From positions 1-50,863 of the forward strand of contig NZ_CANBCQ010000015.1 of NCBI RefSeq assembly GCF_947367125.1: a DNA stretch of 50,863 nt. The letters run 5' to 3'. Of the stretch, positions 17,082 through 26,176 are shown piece after piece (positions within the stretch are counted from its first letter, which is position 1; every line of letters begins with the position of its first letter). Source of the stretch: an uncultured Lactobacillus sp. (GTDB lineage Bacteria; Bacillota; Bacilli; Lactobacillales; Lactobacillaceae). The notes under the pieces were generated by a model, which was given only the letters and a program-made list of their open reading frames with translations, ran no database searches and was not told the DNA's origin. Both the position numbers and the translations under genes were made by a program.

Positions 17082-17231
17082 TTACTTACCAAAATACGCA
17101 GCTAAAACTTCCTTACTTTCACCTTGCAAAATATCAGTAACTAAAACTGCACCAAAAGGATCATTTCTATGTCTGACAGCTAATCTAGATAATTCAATAG
17201 CTCGCTTCATAAATTTTTCGTCGTTATTCAT
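17082..17231 (-). pseudogene. N-terminal fragment of a nucleoside deaminase
   Basis: A 49-codon frame from ATG 17231 with a strong GCGGAGG site. Residues MKRAIELSRLAV and NDPFGAVLV are the N-terminus of the cytidine/guanine/tRNA-adenosine deaminase superfamily. The frame then leaves the family pattern and stops at 17082, before the zinc motifs HAE and PCxxC, which are not found downstream. So it is a truncated remnant, possibly still translated. Confidence 0.7.
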
Positions 17232-17263
17232 AATTTTCCTCCGCCAATTTTTGATATAATTTC

Positions 17264-17661
17264 GTATTAAAAATTGGTGTTAGTCCTTTAACTACCGGTA
17301 ATTACACCAGCAATCTTTGGAAGGATATTTCAGTTAAATATCCTAATTTAGTTTTTCAATTTATTGCTCTCCCTGCAGCAGGCGGATTTAAATGCTTTGA
17401 CCAAGCACGCGCTATTTTAAATAAAAAAATCCTAAAATCATAATTGAGAATATATCTGGCTTTGATATTACTACTCTAAATGAATGTGTAAAAAATAATT
17501 GGCTACTTTGCAGTGCAGAAGATTGACAAACCGCCCATCCCATGTTAAAGTCAAAATCAGTCAACTGGGATTGCACGATTTCCTTTGGCATTGTGTATGG
17601 AAAACAACATTCCAAACAAGTTGATAACATTATCGACTTCATCAAAAGACAGACCGACTAA
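17264..17661 (+). pseudogene. LysR effector-domain remnant
   Basis: A plus-strand frame reads VLKIGVSPLTTGNYTSNLW, then ISVKYPNLVFQFIALPAAGG, stops at TAA near 17440, and resumes in another frame with ITTLNECVKNNWLLCSAED, an in-frame TGA, and WDCTISFGIVYGK to a TAA at 17661. The pattern is that of the ligand-binding domain of a LysR-type regulator. The DNA-binding domain is absent; upstream lies the deaminase fragment start. It fills the otherwise gene-free space between ribH and the BI-1-like gene. Confidence 0.6.
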
Positions 17662-17684
17662 ATTAGTCGATCTGTCTTTTTGAT
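17644..17684. terminator. Bidirectional terminator
   Basis: Long stem AAAAGACAGACCGACTA with AGTCGATCTGTCTTTTT around a three- to four-base loop; T tail on the plus strand and A/T-rich tail on the minus. It lies 15 bases after the BI-1-like gene on the minus strand. Confidence 0.75.
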
Positions 17685-17699
17685 TATCTCAAGTTCACT

Positions 17700-18416
17700 T
17701 TAATTCCGGTCATCGTTAAAGCCAAAAATAGTTAAAAATTGCAAAAATAGGTTAACGAAATCTAGATATAACTGCAATGCACCAAGGACGGCTAAGCCAT
17801 TAGTGGAAACTTGATCACCAAATTGCAAATAAATATTTTTCATTCTTTGGGCATCCCAAGCAGTTAAAACTATAAAAATAATCACTGCAATAAATGAGAA
17901 AATGTAACTAACCATTGGGTTCTTTAGGAACAAATTAACTAGCATCGCCACAATCAAACCGATTAATGCAGCTGAAGCATACGAACCCCATCTGCTTAAA
18001 TCCTTTTTGGTTACCGTCCCGATAATTGCCATTACCACAAATACGCTAGCTGAAGCAATGAAGGCGGAAGCGATATCTTGTCCTGTATAAGCTCCTGCAA
18101 TGAAGGCAAAAGTAATTCCATAAATAATTGCCGTAATTATCAGTAAAATAAAGCTAGCTACTGGATTTCGAGTAGCTCTAAAGTTAATAACAAAAGTTAA
18201 TGCAATTGGCAATAATAATAGCAGCCACATCGTCCATGGGTGACTAACCATTAAGGCAACCATTTGCTTAGCAAAAACGGTCATCGTAAGATAGGCACTC
18301 AAGGCTGAAACAAAGACAGCCAATGCCATATAGCCATAAATTTTACTTAAAAAGACATTTAACCCAGATGCATCAACTATATGACGGCGACCTAGATTTT
18401 GATCAAACTCATCCAT
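17700..18416 (-). CDS. Bax inhibitor-1/YccA family membrane protein
   Basis: A 238-residue protein with seven hydrophobic segments after a short charged N-terminus (MDEFDQNLGRRHIVD), and the family ending YLDFVNLFLQFLTIFG. Bacterial members include the FtsH-interacting YccA and the pH-sensitive Ca2+ leak channel BsYetJ; the role here is not defined by sequence. The ATG at 18416 follows TTGGAGGAAATACAA; an upstream TTG at 18431 is rejected because it lies inside that ribosome binding site. Confidence 0.9.
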   Translation of the reverse strand: MDEFDQNLGRRHIVDASGLNVFLSKIYGYMALAVFVSALSAYLTMTVFAKQMVALMVSHPWTMWLLLLLPIALTFVINFRATRNPVASFILLIITAIIYGITFAFIAGAYTGQDIASAFIASASVFVVMAIIGTVTKKDLSRWGSYASAALIGLIVAMLVNLFLKNPMVSYIFSFIAVIIFIVLTAWDAQRMKNIYLQFGDQVSTNGLAVLGALQLYLDFVNLFLQFLTIFGFNDDRN

Positions 18417-18435
18417 TTGTATTTCCTCCAATCTG

Positions 18436-19637
18436 TTAATTTTCTTTGGTTACCTTTAATGTAACACTTACCGAGATTAAAGAGAAATATGACGGTTCGA
18501 GATTTTTTGTTACTGCTCTTTTTTTCTTTATCCATCCAAAAAATTTCTGATATTCCACAACCCTAACATTATGTTCTTTAGCATACTTCTTAAAATTATC
18601 AGTCGGCTCTTTCACGAAAAAGTACAAATACGTCTTTCTCACTTTAGGCAATAACGCAGCTCTAATAATTAATGTATCAATCATTTCATGATTCAGCTTA
18701 TCTGCATTTCTCCACTTGCATTCCCCGACTATCGCCTCAGAATCATCATGATTGCTAGCTATCACGTCAATTTCTTCTTGGCGATGCTTAATCGGATTAT
18801 TGCTCCACCAGCTAGAAATCCTCTTAGGATAAAATGGAAGATCGTCTTGCTGCCATAACCAATCTCTTGAAGTCTGTTCAAATACAGGACCAAGAAAGCG
18901 GGGTAACTCATCCATAATACCAAGCAAAACTCCCTTAGTTCTTTCAAGTGCAATCTGATCCTGTGCTTCCGCAATAAATTTGAACCAGAACTTGAACATA
19001 TTATCCTTGAAAACATAAATAGCTTTCCTAGCATTATTTTCAAAAATCGGCTGTTTGCGCTCAATGATCTCTAGATCAATCAAGTTGTTAAGATATGCAC
19101 TAATACTGCTACCATTACTCATTCCAATTGCTTGACTAATCTGCGAGCTTCTATTTTTACCATGAGCCAAAGCATTTAAAATCGAAAAATAAGTTACTGG
19201 CTTACGCAATTCCTCTTGCAAAAGCACATTAGGCTCATCTTGCAACGGTGCATTTTGATTCAAGAACATTTGTTGAATATTATCTGCTACACTCAAATTT
19301 TGATCAACGAAGCTCAAATACTGCAGAATACCATCAGTAATCCCATAATAAGCTAACAAATCATCGCTATTAACTTTAGATAACATCTTTTTAGTATTAA
19401 AGATATCAAATGGACGAATTCTGAATTGCCCAGTCTTTCTACCATAAAGTGGACTCTTATATCCTAAAACCTGATGCTCCATAAATGACATGGAAGAGCC
19501 GCAGAGAATGAACATAATATTGTTTTTTTTAAAAAAGATGATCAATCGCATATTGCAAGACTGAGCTGATCTCACTGGCTGACTCTGCAAAATAAGGATA
19601 CTCATCCATCACGAAGATCATTTTGTATTTTGCTTGT
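18436..19637 (-). pseudogene. DUF234-type AAA ATPase, 5'-truncated and frameshifted
   Basis: The long frame (to 19605) contains ILCGSSMSFMEHQVLGYKS, the sensor region of this ATPase/DUF234 family, then a winged-helix part and the DUF234 nuclease-like C-terminus (VGECKWRNADKLNHE). Upstream, in a second frame, FVMDEYPYFAESASEISS (Walker B) is read; it joins the first only if one base is removed from the A6 run at 19531-19536. The gene then breaks off near 19637, so Walker A and about 100 N-terminal residues are missing. Intact relatives are about 460 residues. Not functional as an ATPase. The breakpoint lies next to the terminator of the surface-protein gene. Confidence 0.82.
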
Positions 19638-19650
19638 CAACTAAAATAAT

Positions 19651-19688
19651 TAAAAAATAAATAGAGCTTCAAAATTGAGGCTCTATTC
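19651..19688 (-). terminator. Terminator of the LPQTG protein gene
   Basis: Stem AATAGAGCCTCAA/TTGAAGCTCTATT on the minus strand followed by a T-rich tail, about 25 bases after the stop. Confidence 0.8.
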
Positions 19689-19711
19689 TAACTTATTAAA
19701 TATTTAATTAC

Positions 19712-21883
19712 TTAGCTTTTCTTTCTAAAAGCGGCCAAACCAAATATTCCAGCAATTGCTGCAAGTACTGCGCCAAGAGTTGCTAACCCCGCTTGCTTTT
19801 CGCCAGTTTGTGGCAAAGTATTCTTTTGTGCCGTTGCCTTTTGAGTTTCAACTTTTTTGGTAGTTCTCACAGTTGCTTTTGGACTAACTAATCTAGTTGG
19901 CAGTTCTTTCTTAACGAAATGATGAGCAACAGCTTTTTCACCCTTTGGGGTAATAGTTTCACTTTTCACTTCATTATTTACCCCTCTGTGTGATTTATTG
20001 GTTTCTTTTGGATTATTTGTCTTTTCACCTTTTGGCATAACATTATTCGTCTTATCTGTATTTTCCGGCTGCGGAGTAATGTTATTATTTTCTGTCGGCG
20101 TAGTTGGTTGAGTTGGTTGAACTGGAGTTGATGGCGTCACTGGTTGACTCGGAGTTGGTGGAGTAGCCGGTACATCTGGGCTACCGGGTTGTGGTTGCTG
20201 AACTGGAAGAATATTTACAAGATAACTATTTTCGATATTCATATCCTTTTCATGCGAACCGTTTAATCTATAAGAAACCGTTACAATATATTTGCCAGCT
20301 GGAGTTTGACCATTAATTCCCTTGATCACATTTCCATTCTCATTGGTAATCTTTACTAATTGAACATCTTGCACATTAGCTGGCACATTCTCTAATAGAT
20401 AGCCATTATAAACGCTCTTGGGATTTTGAACATTAAAGACGTCTGTGACACCTTGATGATAATTCCAATCTTGGGCTTCCTGTGACCCTTGATCAAAAGT
20501 TTCATCTTTAGTAGCAATAATTTGGTGTACTTCAACGTAAAAGATCCGTTTATTTTGCTCTTCTTTGCTCAGTCCATGAATCACTAATAAATTATTATCA
20601 CTAATTGTGTTGTAGCTATAAACCGGCATCAGGGTAGTTAAATCTTTCGCTTGCGGATCTACTGAATAGCCATATTTATCAATCACCGCTTGAATCTTTG
20701 ATAATTTAATATCATAATCGCCACCTACATAAAGCGTTTGGTCACTAGGATCAAGAATATTGCCAGAATTAGTAATCTCAACTACTTCGCCTATTTTTGG
20801 CAACTGACCATCAAGTTGAGGTAAATCAATAGTATTATAACTGCCATCTTGATTTCTAGTTACTAAACGAATTGGATCATTTTTCACCTCATCTACAGTC
20901 CAAAGTTTCTTCGGCTCCGCGTAGGTCCTGACATAAATGCTTTGATCATTGTAAGACTTTAAATCAATTTCATTAAATTGATCTCCAGTTGGATCAATTA
21001 CCAACGGAACATTCATCTGAGCAGTAGTCTGAGCCGGAAGAATTCCTCTAAAGCCAATCTGCCTTACGTTGTTAATTGCACTAGCACCAAAATCCTTCAT
21101 CATTTCTTCATATGTGTACCAAGTGCCATTTTGCGCTAAGTAATAAACTGGCAAAGCATTATTTTCTATTACTTGACCATTTTGAATAAAAACTACGTTA
21201 GCTGCTTTAGCACTACTAATTTGTAAACCCATTTTTTGCGAAGATTCATACCACGCATTGATCATTAAGTCTGCTTCATCGTTAGGATGCGGATTAGTGT
21301 CATTGGCACTATTACCAATCATTTGATCATTTGAAGTAGTATTCTTAAGGGTTAAATGTGCTTCGACATCCTGGGCATTTTTATCAACTAAAATAGCATT
21401 ATTATTTTTGCCCGCATCTGCAGCGGAAACTGCTTGAGTTTGACCGTTATTTTTATTCTTAGCTGTAATGGAATAATCGTATTCAACTGAACCATTATTT
21501 GGCACATTGGTTATTATAGCGTTTTTACCCTGACCATTTACTTTTGGTCCACTGGTTGTATTATTCTTTCCCGGAACAATTGCCTGATTAGTTTCATTTT
21601 CAGTCTTTAATTGCGAATATACAGTTTTCATTTCTGCTTTAATTACCTGTTGATGCTCATCTTTAGATTGTTCAACAAACGAAGCTTTTTGATCAGGTTG
21701 CTGTTGGTGATTAATATTTTCAACTTGCTCTGATTTCACTGCTTGACTGTTAGTCGTAGCAGCATCAACCCGAGCGCCACTAAAGCCAAAAAAGGTTAAT
21801 CCTATTAACACCGACACAGCTCCAACAGTTATTTTTCTAATTGAATATGTTTGCCTCTCATTGAGTTTATTTTTGTCCAACAC
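19712..21883 (-). CDS. YSIRK/LPQTG cell-wall-anchored surface protein
   Basis: A 723-residue secreted protein. It begins with a YSIRK-type signal (RQTYSIRKITVGAVSVLIG) and ends with a sortase A signal: LPQTG at 690-694, a hydrophobic stretch and RKKS. The central 500 residues are rich in Asn, Gln and Asp without a domain I can name; a Pro/Thr-rich spacer (about 570-615) and a basic, Lys-rich region precede the anchor. It is probably an adhesin or other exposed wall protein. The start is a GTG or the adjacent TTG behind AGAGGCGATAAAG. It has a long leader downstream of the terminator at 22020-22059. Confidence 0.88.
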   Translation of the reverse strand: MLDKNKLNERQTYSIRKITVGAVSVLIGLTFFGFSGARVDAATTNSQAVKSEQVENINHQQQPDQKASFVEQSKDEHQQVIKAEMKTVYSQLKTENETNQAIVPGKNNTTSGPKVNGQGKNAIITNVPNNGSVEYDYSITAKNKNNGQTQAVSAADAGKNNNAILVDKNAQDVEAHLTLKNTTSNDQMIGNSANDTNPHPNDEADLMINAWYESSQKMGLQISSAKAANVVFIQNGQVIENNALPVYYLAQNGTWYTYEEMMKDFGASAINNVRQIGFRGILPAQTTAQMNVPLVIDPTGDQFNEIDLKSYNDQSIYVRTYAEPKKLWTVDEVKNDPIRLVTRNQDGSYNTIDLPQLDGQLPKIGEVVEITNSGNILDPSDQTLYVGGDYDIKLSKIQAVIDKYGYSVDPQAKDLTTLMPVYSYNTISDNNLLVIHGLSKEEQNKRIFYVEVHQIIATKDETFDQGSQEAQDWNYHQGVTDVFNVQNPKSVYNGYLLENVPANVQDVQLVKITNENGNVIKGINGQTPAGKYIVTVSYRLNGSHEKDMNIENSYLVNILPVQQPQPGSPDVPATPPTPSQPVTPSTPVQPTQPTTPTENNNITPQPENTDKTNNVMPKGEKTNNPKETNKSHRGVNNEVKSETITPKGEKAVAHHFVKKELPTRLVSPKATVRTTKKVETQKATAQKNTLPQTGEKQAGLATLGAVLAAIAGIFGLAAFRKKS

Positions 21884-22019
21884 CTTTATCGCCTCTGTGC
21901 ATAAAATGTTACTTCTTTGTTCAGCTTCATAATAACATCCGCTGCATGTGACTTCAAACGTTACGAACTGTATAATATCAATGATTTAAATGGCTATTTC
22001 ATTATAGTTCAATAATAAA

Positions 22020-22059
22020 AAGCACTTAGTAATAATGACTATTCGTCATTACTAAGTGC
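22020..22059 (-). terminator. Strong hairpin terminator
   Basis: Perfect 15 bp or longer stem GCACTTAGTAATGACGAATA with its complement around 22040, followed on the minus strand by CTTTTTATTATT. It terminates the flavoprotein remnant and separates it from the surface-protein gene. Confidence 0.85.
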
Positions 22060-22108
22060 ACCCTAATTTATATAAAACATTAATTATAACTAATCAATAT
22101 TTTATACA

Positions 22109-23379
22109 CTATTTTTTGCTTTCAATTGCTTTCTTTACAGCTTCGCTAATTGCTCGACTAGTAGCAGAAGCCCCAGTTCCTGCATCAACATCGGCAGAAT
22201 TTTTAACTACAATCCTTTCTGGTATTTCTTTCAAAGCTTTTTTACCAACATCTTCTCTTTCATGGCTTTGAACTACTTCGATATTTTTAATCTTATTATC
22301 ATCAGTCACCTTTGCTGCTTGTTCGCCGGCAATTTTACCAAAGATTAAACACTCAGCTAAATTGCCACCGCTTTGATATTGGTTGGCATTAATGCCACCT
22401 AGTTCACCAGAACCATATAAATGTGGAATCGGCTCAGATCCAATCTTTTCATATTGCTTTTGGTCGAAAATAATATACGGCTTTTCATGAGTACGTGGCA
22501 CACGCCAAATACCATGATCGAAAATATGACCATGACGATTTGGACCAGCTTCATTAAAGTATCTTTTACCATCATCTACAACCATAAAAACACTACCATG
22601 GTTTAAACTTGGCCAACCTAGAATTAACTTGGATCTTTCGCCTTCTGGTGTATCGAATGACAAACCGTACAGCAATCCTAAAGATTCATAATTATCCATA
22701 TGCCACATTTGGGCACCAACTTCTTGAGCCATGGAAATACCATTCCTTATTGTAAATAGTGCCTGATGGTGTTAACTTGGGCGCAGCTAGATAGTTTGGG
22801 ATCATTTCTTTGTTATTTTCAAAACCATCTGTAGTTAAAATGACGCCCTTTCTAGCTAAGACATTAATTTTTTGTCCTAGCTTTTCAATTTGTGCGCCTT
22901 TTATTACCTTCGATACCGGGCCTTGAATTAAATGAATCGCACGGGCCTCATGTCCTGCTAGTTCAGGATATTCTTGACAAACACAGCCCGATAGACCTAG
23001 GAATTTTAGTAAAGTTGTTAATAAAACTAACTGGCTTAACGCCTAAATATTTTTCGACATAATGCCGCATATTGCACATTCCATGTACATATGTATCAAC
23101 CATATCTTCAGGTAAATTCATAGGATGTGTCAAGCCAAGATAATATTTTTTAAGCTTATCGTAATCAATTCCTGTACTAAGTAATTGTGCAGAATACCTA
23201 GTATTATTGCCTTCATGACCATAAGGAGCCACGTCTACAACTAATACTTTTGCATCATTATCAGCGGCAAATCTAGCAGCTGTTGCTCCTGCACCACCAA
23301 AGCCTAATACAATAACATCATAATTAGCTTGCCAGTCAATTTTAGGCACTTTGACATGAGTGTATTTTGATTCGTCCAT
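22109..23379 (-). pseudogene. Fumarate reductase-like flavoprotein, two frameshifts
   Basis: From ATG 23379 (AAGGAGAG upstream) the frame shows the FAD-binding motif DVIVLGFGGAGATAARFAA. It breaks near 22980; a middle piece (YPELAGHEARAIHLIQG, then VLARKGVILTTDGFENN) is in a second frame, and a two-base loss near 22745 moves to the third frame (MAQEVGAQMWHMDNYESLG to 22109), which includes GSGELGGINANQYQSGGNLAE. The C-terminus carries ADVDAGTGASATS, resembling the FMN attachment site used by ApbE. Intact relatives are fumarate or urocanate reductase-like enzymes of about 480 residues. Not functional as read. Confidence 0.88.
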
Positions 23380-23410
23380 AATACTCTCCTTAGATCAAAT
23401 TTTTACCAAA

Positions 23411-23439
23411 CAAAAAGCATGGCTCAAGCCATGCTTTTA
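23411..23439 (-). terminator. Terminator of the P-type ATPase gene
   Basis: Perfect stem AAAAGCATGGC/GCCATGCTTTT with a T run on the minus strand, 20 bases after the stop. Confidence 0.85.
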
Positions 23440-23458
23440 CTTATTTAATTGTATCTAC

Positions 23459-25945
23459 TTATTTTTGAACTTTTTCAATGATCATTCTGATGATATTCAA
23501 TACAAACATCCAAGCAATGTTATAAATCCAAATCTCACAGATCATCCACAATGAAATTCTTGGCACGAACCAGCCAAAGTAACAAGCACATGCCGCAAAA
23601 ATTTGAGTAATTACAATTGCCCAGAATAGAATTGGAGCTGGGAATGGTCTCTCAAAGAACCACTTAGTTTGACGAGTAACAAACAATAGTAAGTGCCCAC
23701 CAGCAACTAATTGCAAGAACATAATCGTCTGCAATTGTGAAAAGCCGCCAACTTGGAAAATACTAATTGAACCAGGATTCTTAACTGACATATATCCTAC
23801 AACTAACAGCAACATTGATTGAATTACTGCGAATACGCCTAAAATTGATGAAGTTGTCAAAATCTTCTTCATCTGCCATCTAATTGGCTTCTTAGAAACA
23901 TAAGTATGGTCATATGCAATAGTCATAATTGGCAAATCATCAAGTAGTGACATAACCACGATCATAATTGCTGTTAATGGTTGGAAGTTCAATAAAATTG
24001 ATGACAAAACAACCAAGAACATGATATTCATGGTCAAAGCAACACGATAAATTGTGTAACTAGTAATTCTCGCAAAGATCTTTCTTGCTTCGGTAATCGC
24101 AGTTTGAATAACTGATAAACCTGGTGAAGTCAAAATCAAAGCAGCCGCACTTCTGGCAGCATCAGTAGCACCCGCAACCGCTGTACCACAGTCAGCTTGC
24201 TTTAGAGCAGGGGCATCGTTAACACCATCACCAGTCATCGCTACAATATGACCTTGCTTTTGTAAAGTTTTAACAATTGCATATTTATGTTCTGGGAATA
24301 CTCTAGCAAAGCCATCAGCTTGCGCAATCAACTTTTCCAAATCGGCGGGAACATGATCAGGATCAAGATTCTTTGGAAAGACTTTAGTAGCATTATAAAT
24401 ATTAGTACCCATGCCTAACTTTTTGGCAGTTTCAATCGCAATTGCGGTATCATCACCAGTAATCATCTTGACACTGATACCTTCACGCTTACAGTCATCA
24501 ATTGTCTTCTTGGAATCGTCTCGTGGTGGATCGAACATCGACAATACACCGAGAATTGTCCAAGTTTTGCCTTGATCTTTACTTTCAGCTACACCTAAGG
24601 CACGATACCCTCTTTTTGCTAAAGCATCAGTAGTATCGAGAACTTTCTTTTGGACGTCTGGATCACTGCTTAATTTAGCTACAACTTGTGGAGCACCCTT
24701 AATAGCCCATAATTCTTCTTTAGTATTCTTATTAATTAGATGAGCTTCGATTCGCTTAGATACTGGATCAAATGGAATAAACTTTTCCATTGTCCAGTCA
24801 GCTAAAACACTCTGATCTTTCAAAGCTTTAATAACTGCGTTGTCAATCGGGTCATTGTCTTCTTTTCTTGAAGCTAAAGCACCAATTTTAATTACATCTT
24901 GGGCATCTTTAGCATTAATTAAAGTTGTATCACCCAAGGTTAATTGATTCTTGGTTAAAGTACCAGTCTTATCACTACATAAGATATCTACCCCAGCCAT
25001 TTCTTCAATTGAAGCTAGTCTAGAAACAATCGCCTTTTTCTTAGATAGATTTAACGCACCAAGTGCCAACGTAATTGAAAAGACGGTTGGCATGGCCACA
25101 GGAATAGAAGCAACCAGCAAAACCAGGACGAACTGCAAAATGTTTAAAGCAGTCTTGATGCCGAAAGTATGAGCTACCAAGTCATTGTATACTCTGAAGG
25201 CAACCATAATTACCGCTAAAATTACGGCAACGATAATCAAGAAATTACCAATCTTAAACATTGCCTCTTGAGCATGACTTTTACCACCAGCTGAAGCAAC
25301 CAACTTAGCAGTTTTACCAAAGAAGGTATTAGAGCCAGTGGCAATAACAACACCTGTCATCTCACCTTTTTTAACAATACTGCCGGAGTATGCTTCATCA
25401 CCAATTTTTTTAGTTACTGGCAAACTTTCACCAGTTAAGGCAGCTTGATCAATTGAAGCATAGTCCCCACTAACAAAGCGTAAATCTGCCGGTACAATTT
25501 GACCAAGACGGATTTTAACAATGTCACCTGGAACCAATTTACTTGCATCAATCGTTTCAAATTTGCCATCACGTAAAACTGTAGCAGTTGGAGCCAAGCC
25601 CTTCTTCAAAGCTGCTAACGCATTTGACGCCTTACGAGATTGCCAAAATTCAATACAAGCATTGAACAACAGCAAAACAATAATAATGAAAAAATCATCC
25701 CAGTGACCAATAATCGCAGAAATAATTGCGGCCGCTTCAATCATATAAGCAATTGGACCAGTAAAGTCCTTCAAAAACTTTAACCACATTGGTTCCTGCT
25801 TAGCCGTGATGGCATTCGGTCCGTACTTTTGCAAACGAGCTTGAGCCTCTTGGGAAGTCAATCCTTTTTGCGGGTCAACTTTTAGTTTTTTTACCACATC
25901 TTGAATATCATCTTTTTCAAGATCCGTCTTCTCTTGTTTACTCAT
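23459..25945 (-). CDS. Plasma-membrane-type (P3A) proton-exporting ATPase
   Basis: An 828-residue P-type ATPase. In order: N-terminal cation-ATPase domain (YGPNAI, residues 41-46), actuator TGES (171-174), membrane motif PVAMP (282-286), phosphorylation site DKTGTLT (325-331), and hinge TGDGVNDAPALKQADCG. The segment AGATDAARSAAALILTSPG is typical of the fungal/plant H+-ATPase type rather than Ca2+ or heavy-metal pumps. Ten membrane segments are expected. Proton export would help pH homeostasis; Ca2+ or another cation cannot be fully excluded. Start set at ATG 25945 behind AGAGAGGTCAGG; an upstream in-frame ATG at 26017 lies in the promoter. Confidence 0.9.
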   Translation of the reverse strand: MSKQEKTDLEKDDIQDVVKKLKVDPQKGLTSQEAQARLQKYGPNAITAKQEPMWLKFLKDFTGPIAYMIEAAAIISAIIGHWDDFFIIIVLLLFNACIEFWQSRKASNALAALKKGLAPTATVLRDGKFETIDASKLVPGDIVKIRLGQIVPADLRFVSGDYASIDQAALTGESLPVTKKIGDEAYSGSIVKKGEMTGVVIATGSNTFFGKTAKLVASAGGKSHAQEAMFKIGNFLIIVAVILAVIMVAFRVYNDLVAHTFGIKTALNILQFVLVLLVASIPVAMPTVFSITLALGALNLSKKKAIVSRLASIEEMAGVDILCSDKTGTLTKNQLTLGDTTLINAKDAQDVIKIGALASRKEDNDPIDNAVIKALKDQSVLADWTMEKFIPFDPVSKRIEAHLINKNTKEELWAIKGAPQVVAKLSSDPDVQKKVLDTTDALAKRGYRALGVAESKDQGKTWTILGVLSMFDPPRDDSKKTIDDCKREGISVKMITGDDTAIAIETAKKLGMGTNIYNATKVFPKNLDPDHVPADLEKLIAQADGFARVFPEHKYAIVKTLQKQGHIVAMTGDGVNDAPALKQADCGTAVAGATDAARSAAALILTSPGLSVIQTAITEARKIFARITSYTIYRVALTMNIMFLVVLSSILLNFQPLTAIMIVVMSLLDDLPIMTIAYDHTYVSKKPIRWQMKKILTTSSILGVFAVIQSMLLLVVGYMSVKNPGSISIFQVGGFSQLQTIMFLQLVAGGHLLLFVTRQTKWFFERPFPAPILFWAIVITQIFAACACYFGWFVPRISLWMICEIWIYNIAWMFVLNIIRMIIEKVQK

Positions 25946-25987
25946 TATCCTGACCTCTCTACTTTTTAAATACTTTAATCTAGTCTT

Positions 25988-26017
25988 AGTATAAAGCAAT
26001 TTCAGTATAATGTTCAA
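25988..26017 (-). promoter_or_regulatory. Promoter of the P-type ATPase gene
   Basis: On the minus strand TTGAAC (26012-26017), 18 bases, TATACT (25988-25993), about 40 bases before the start codon. Confidence 0.5.
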
Positions 26018-26136
26018 GCAAACGCCTTATGAGTTTGGCATTATACAATAGAAAAATAATTACCAAAATATAGTTATTTTATTTTTAAGCGATTAACAAT
26101 ATTGTAAAAGCGACTTTGATTCCTTCTCTCTTCATC

Positions 26137-26169
26137 AAAAAACATCCCTCAAAGTGAAGGATGTTTTTT
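26137..26169. terminator. Terminator of the SLAP protein gene
   Basis: Stem AAAAAACATCC/GGATGTTTTTT with runs of A and T on both sides; it ends 8 bases before the stop of the minus-strand SLAP gene and may act in both directions. Confidence 0.8.
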
Positions 26170-26176
26170 AAATGCT

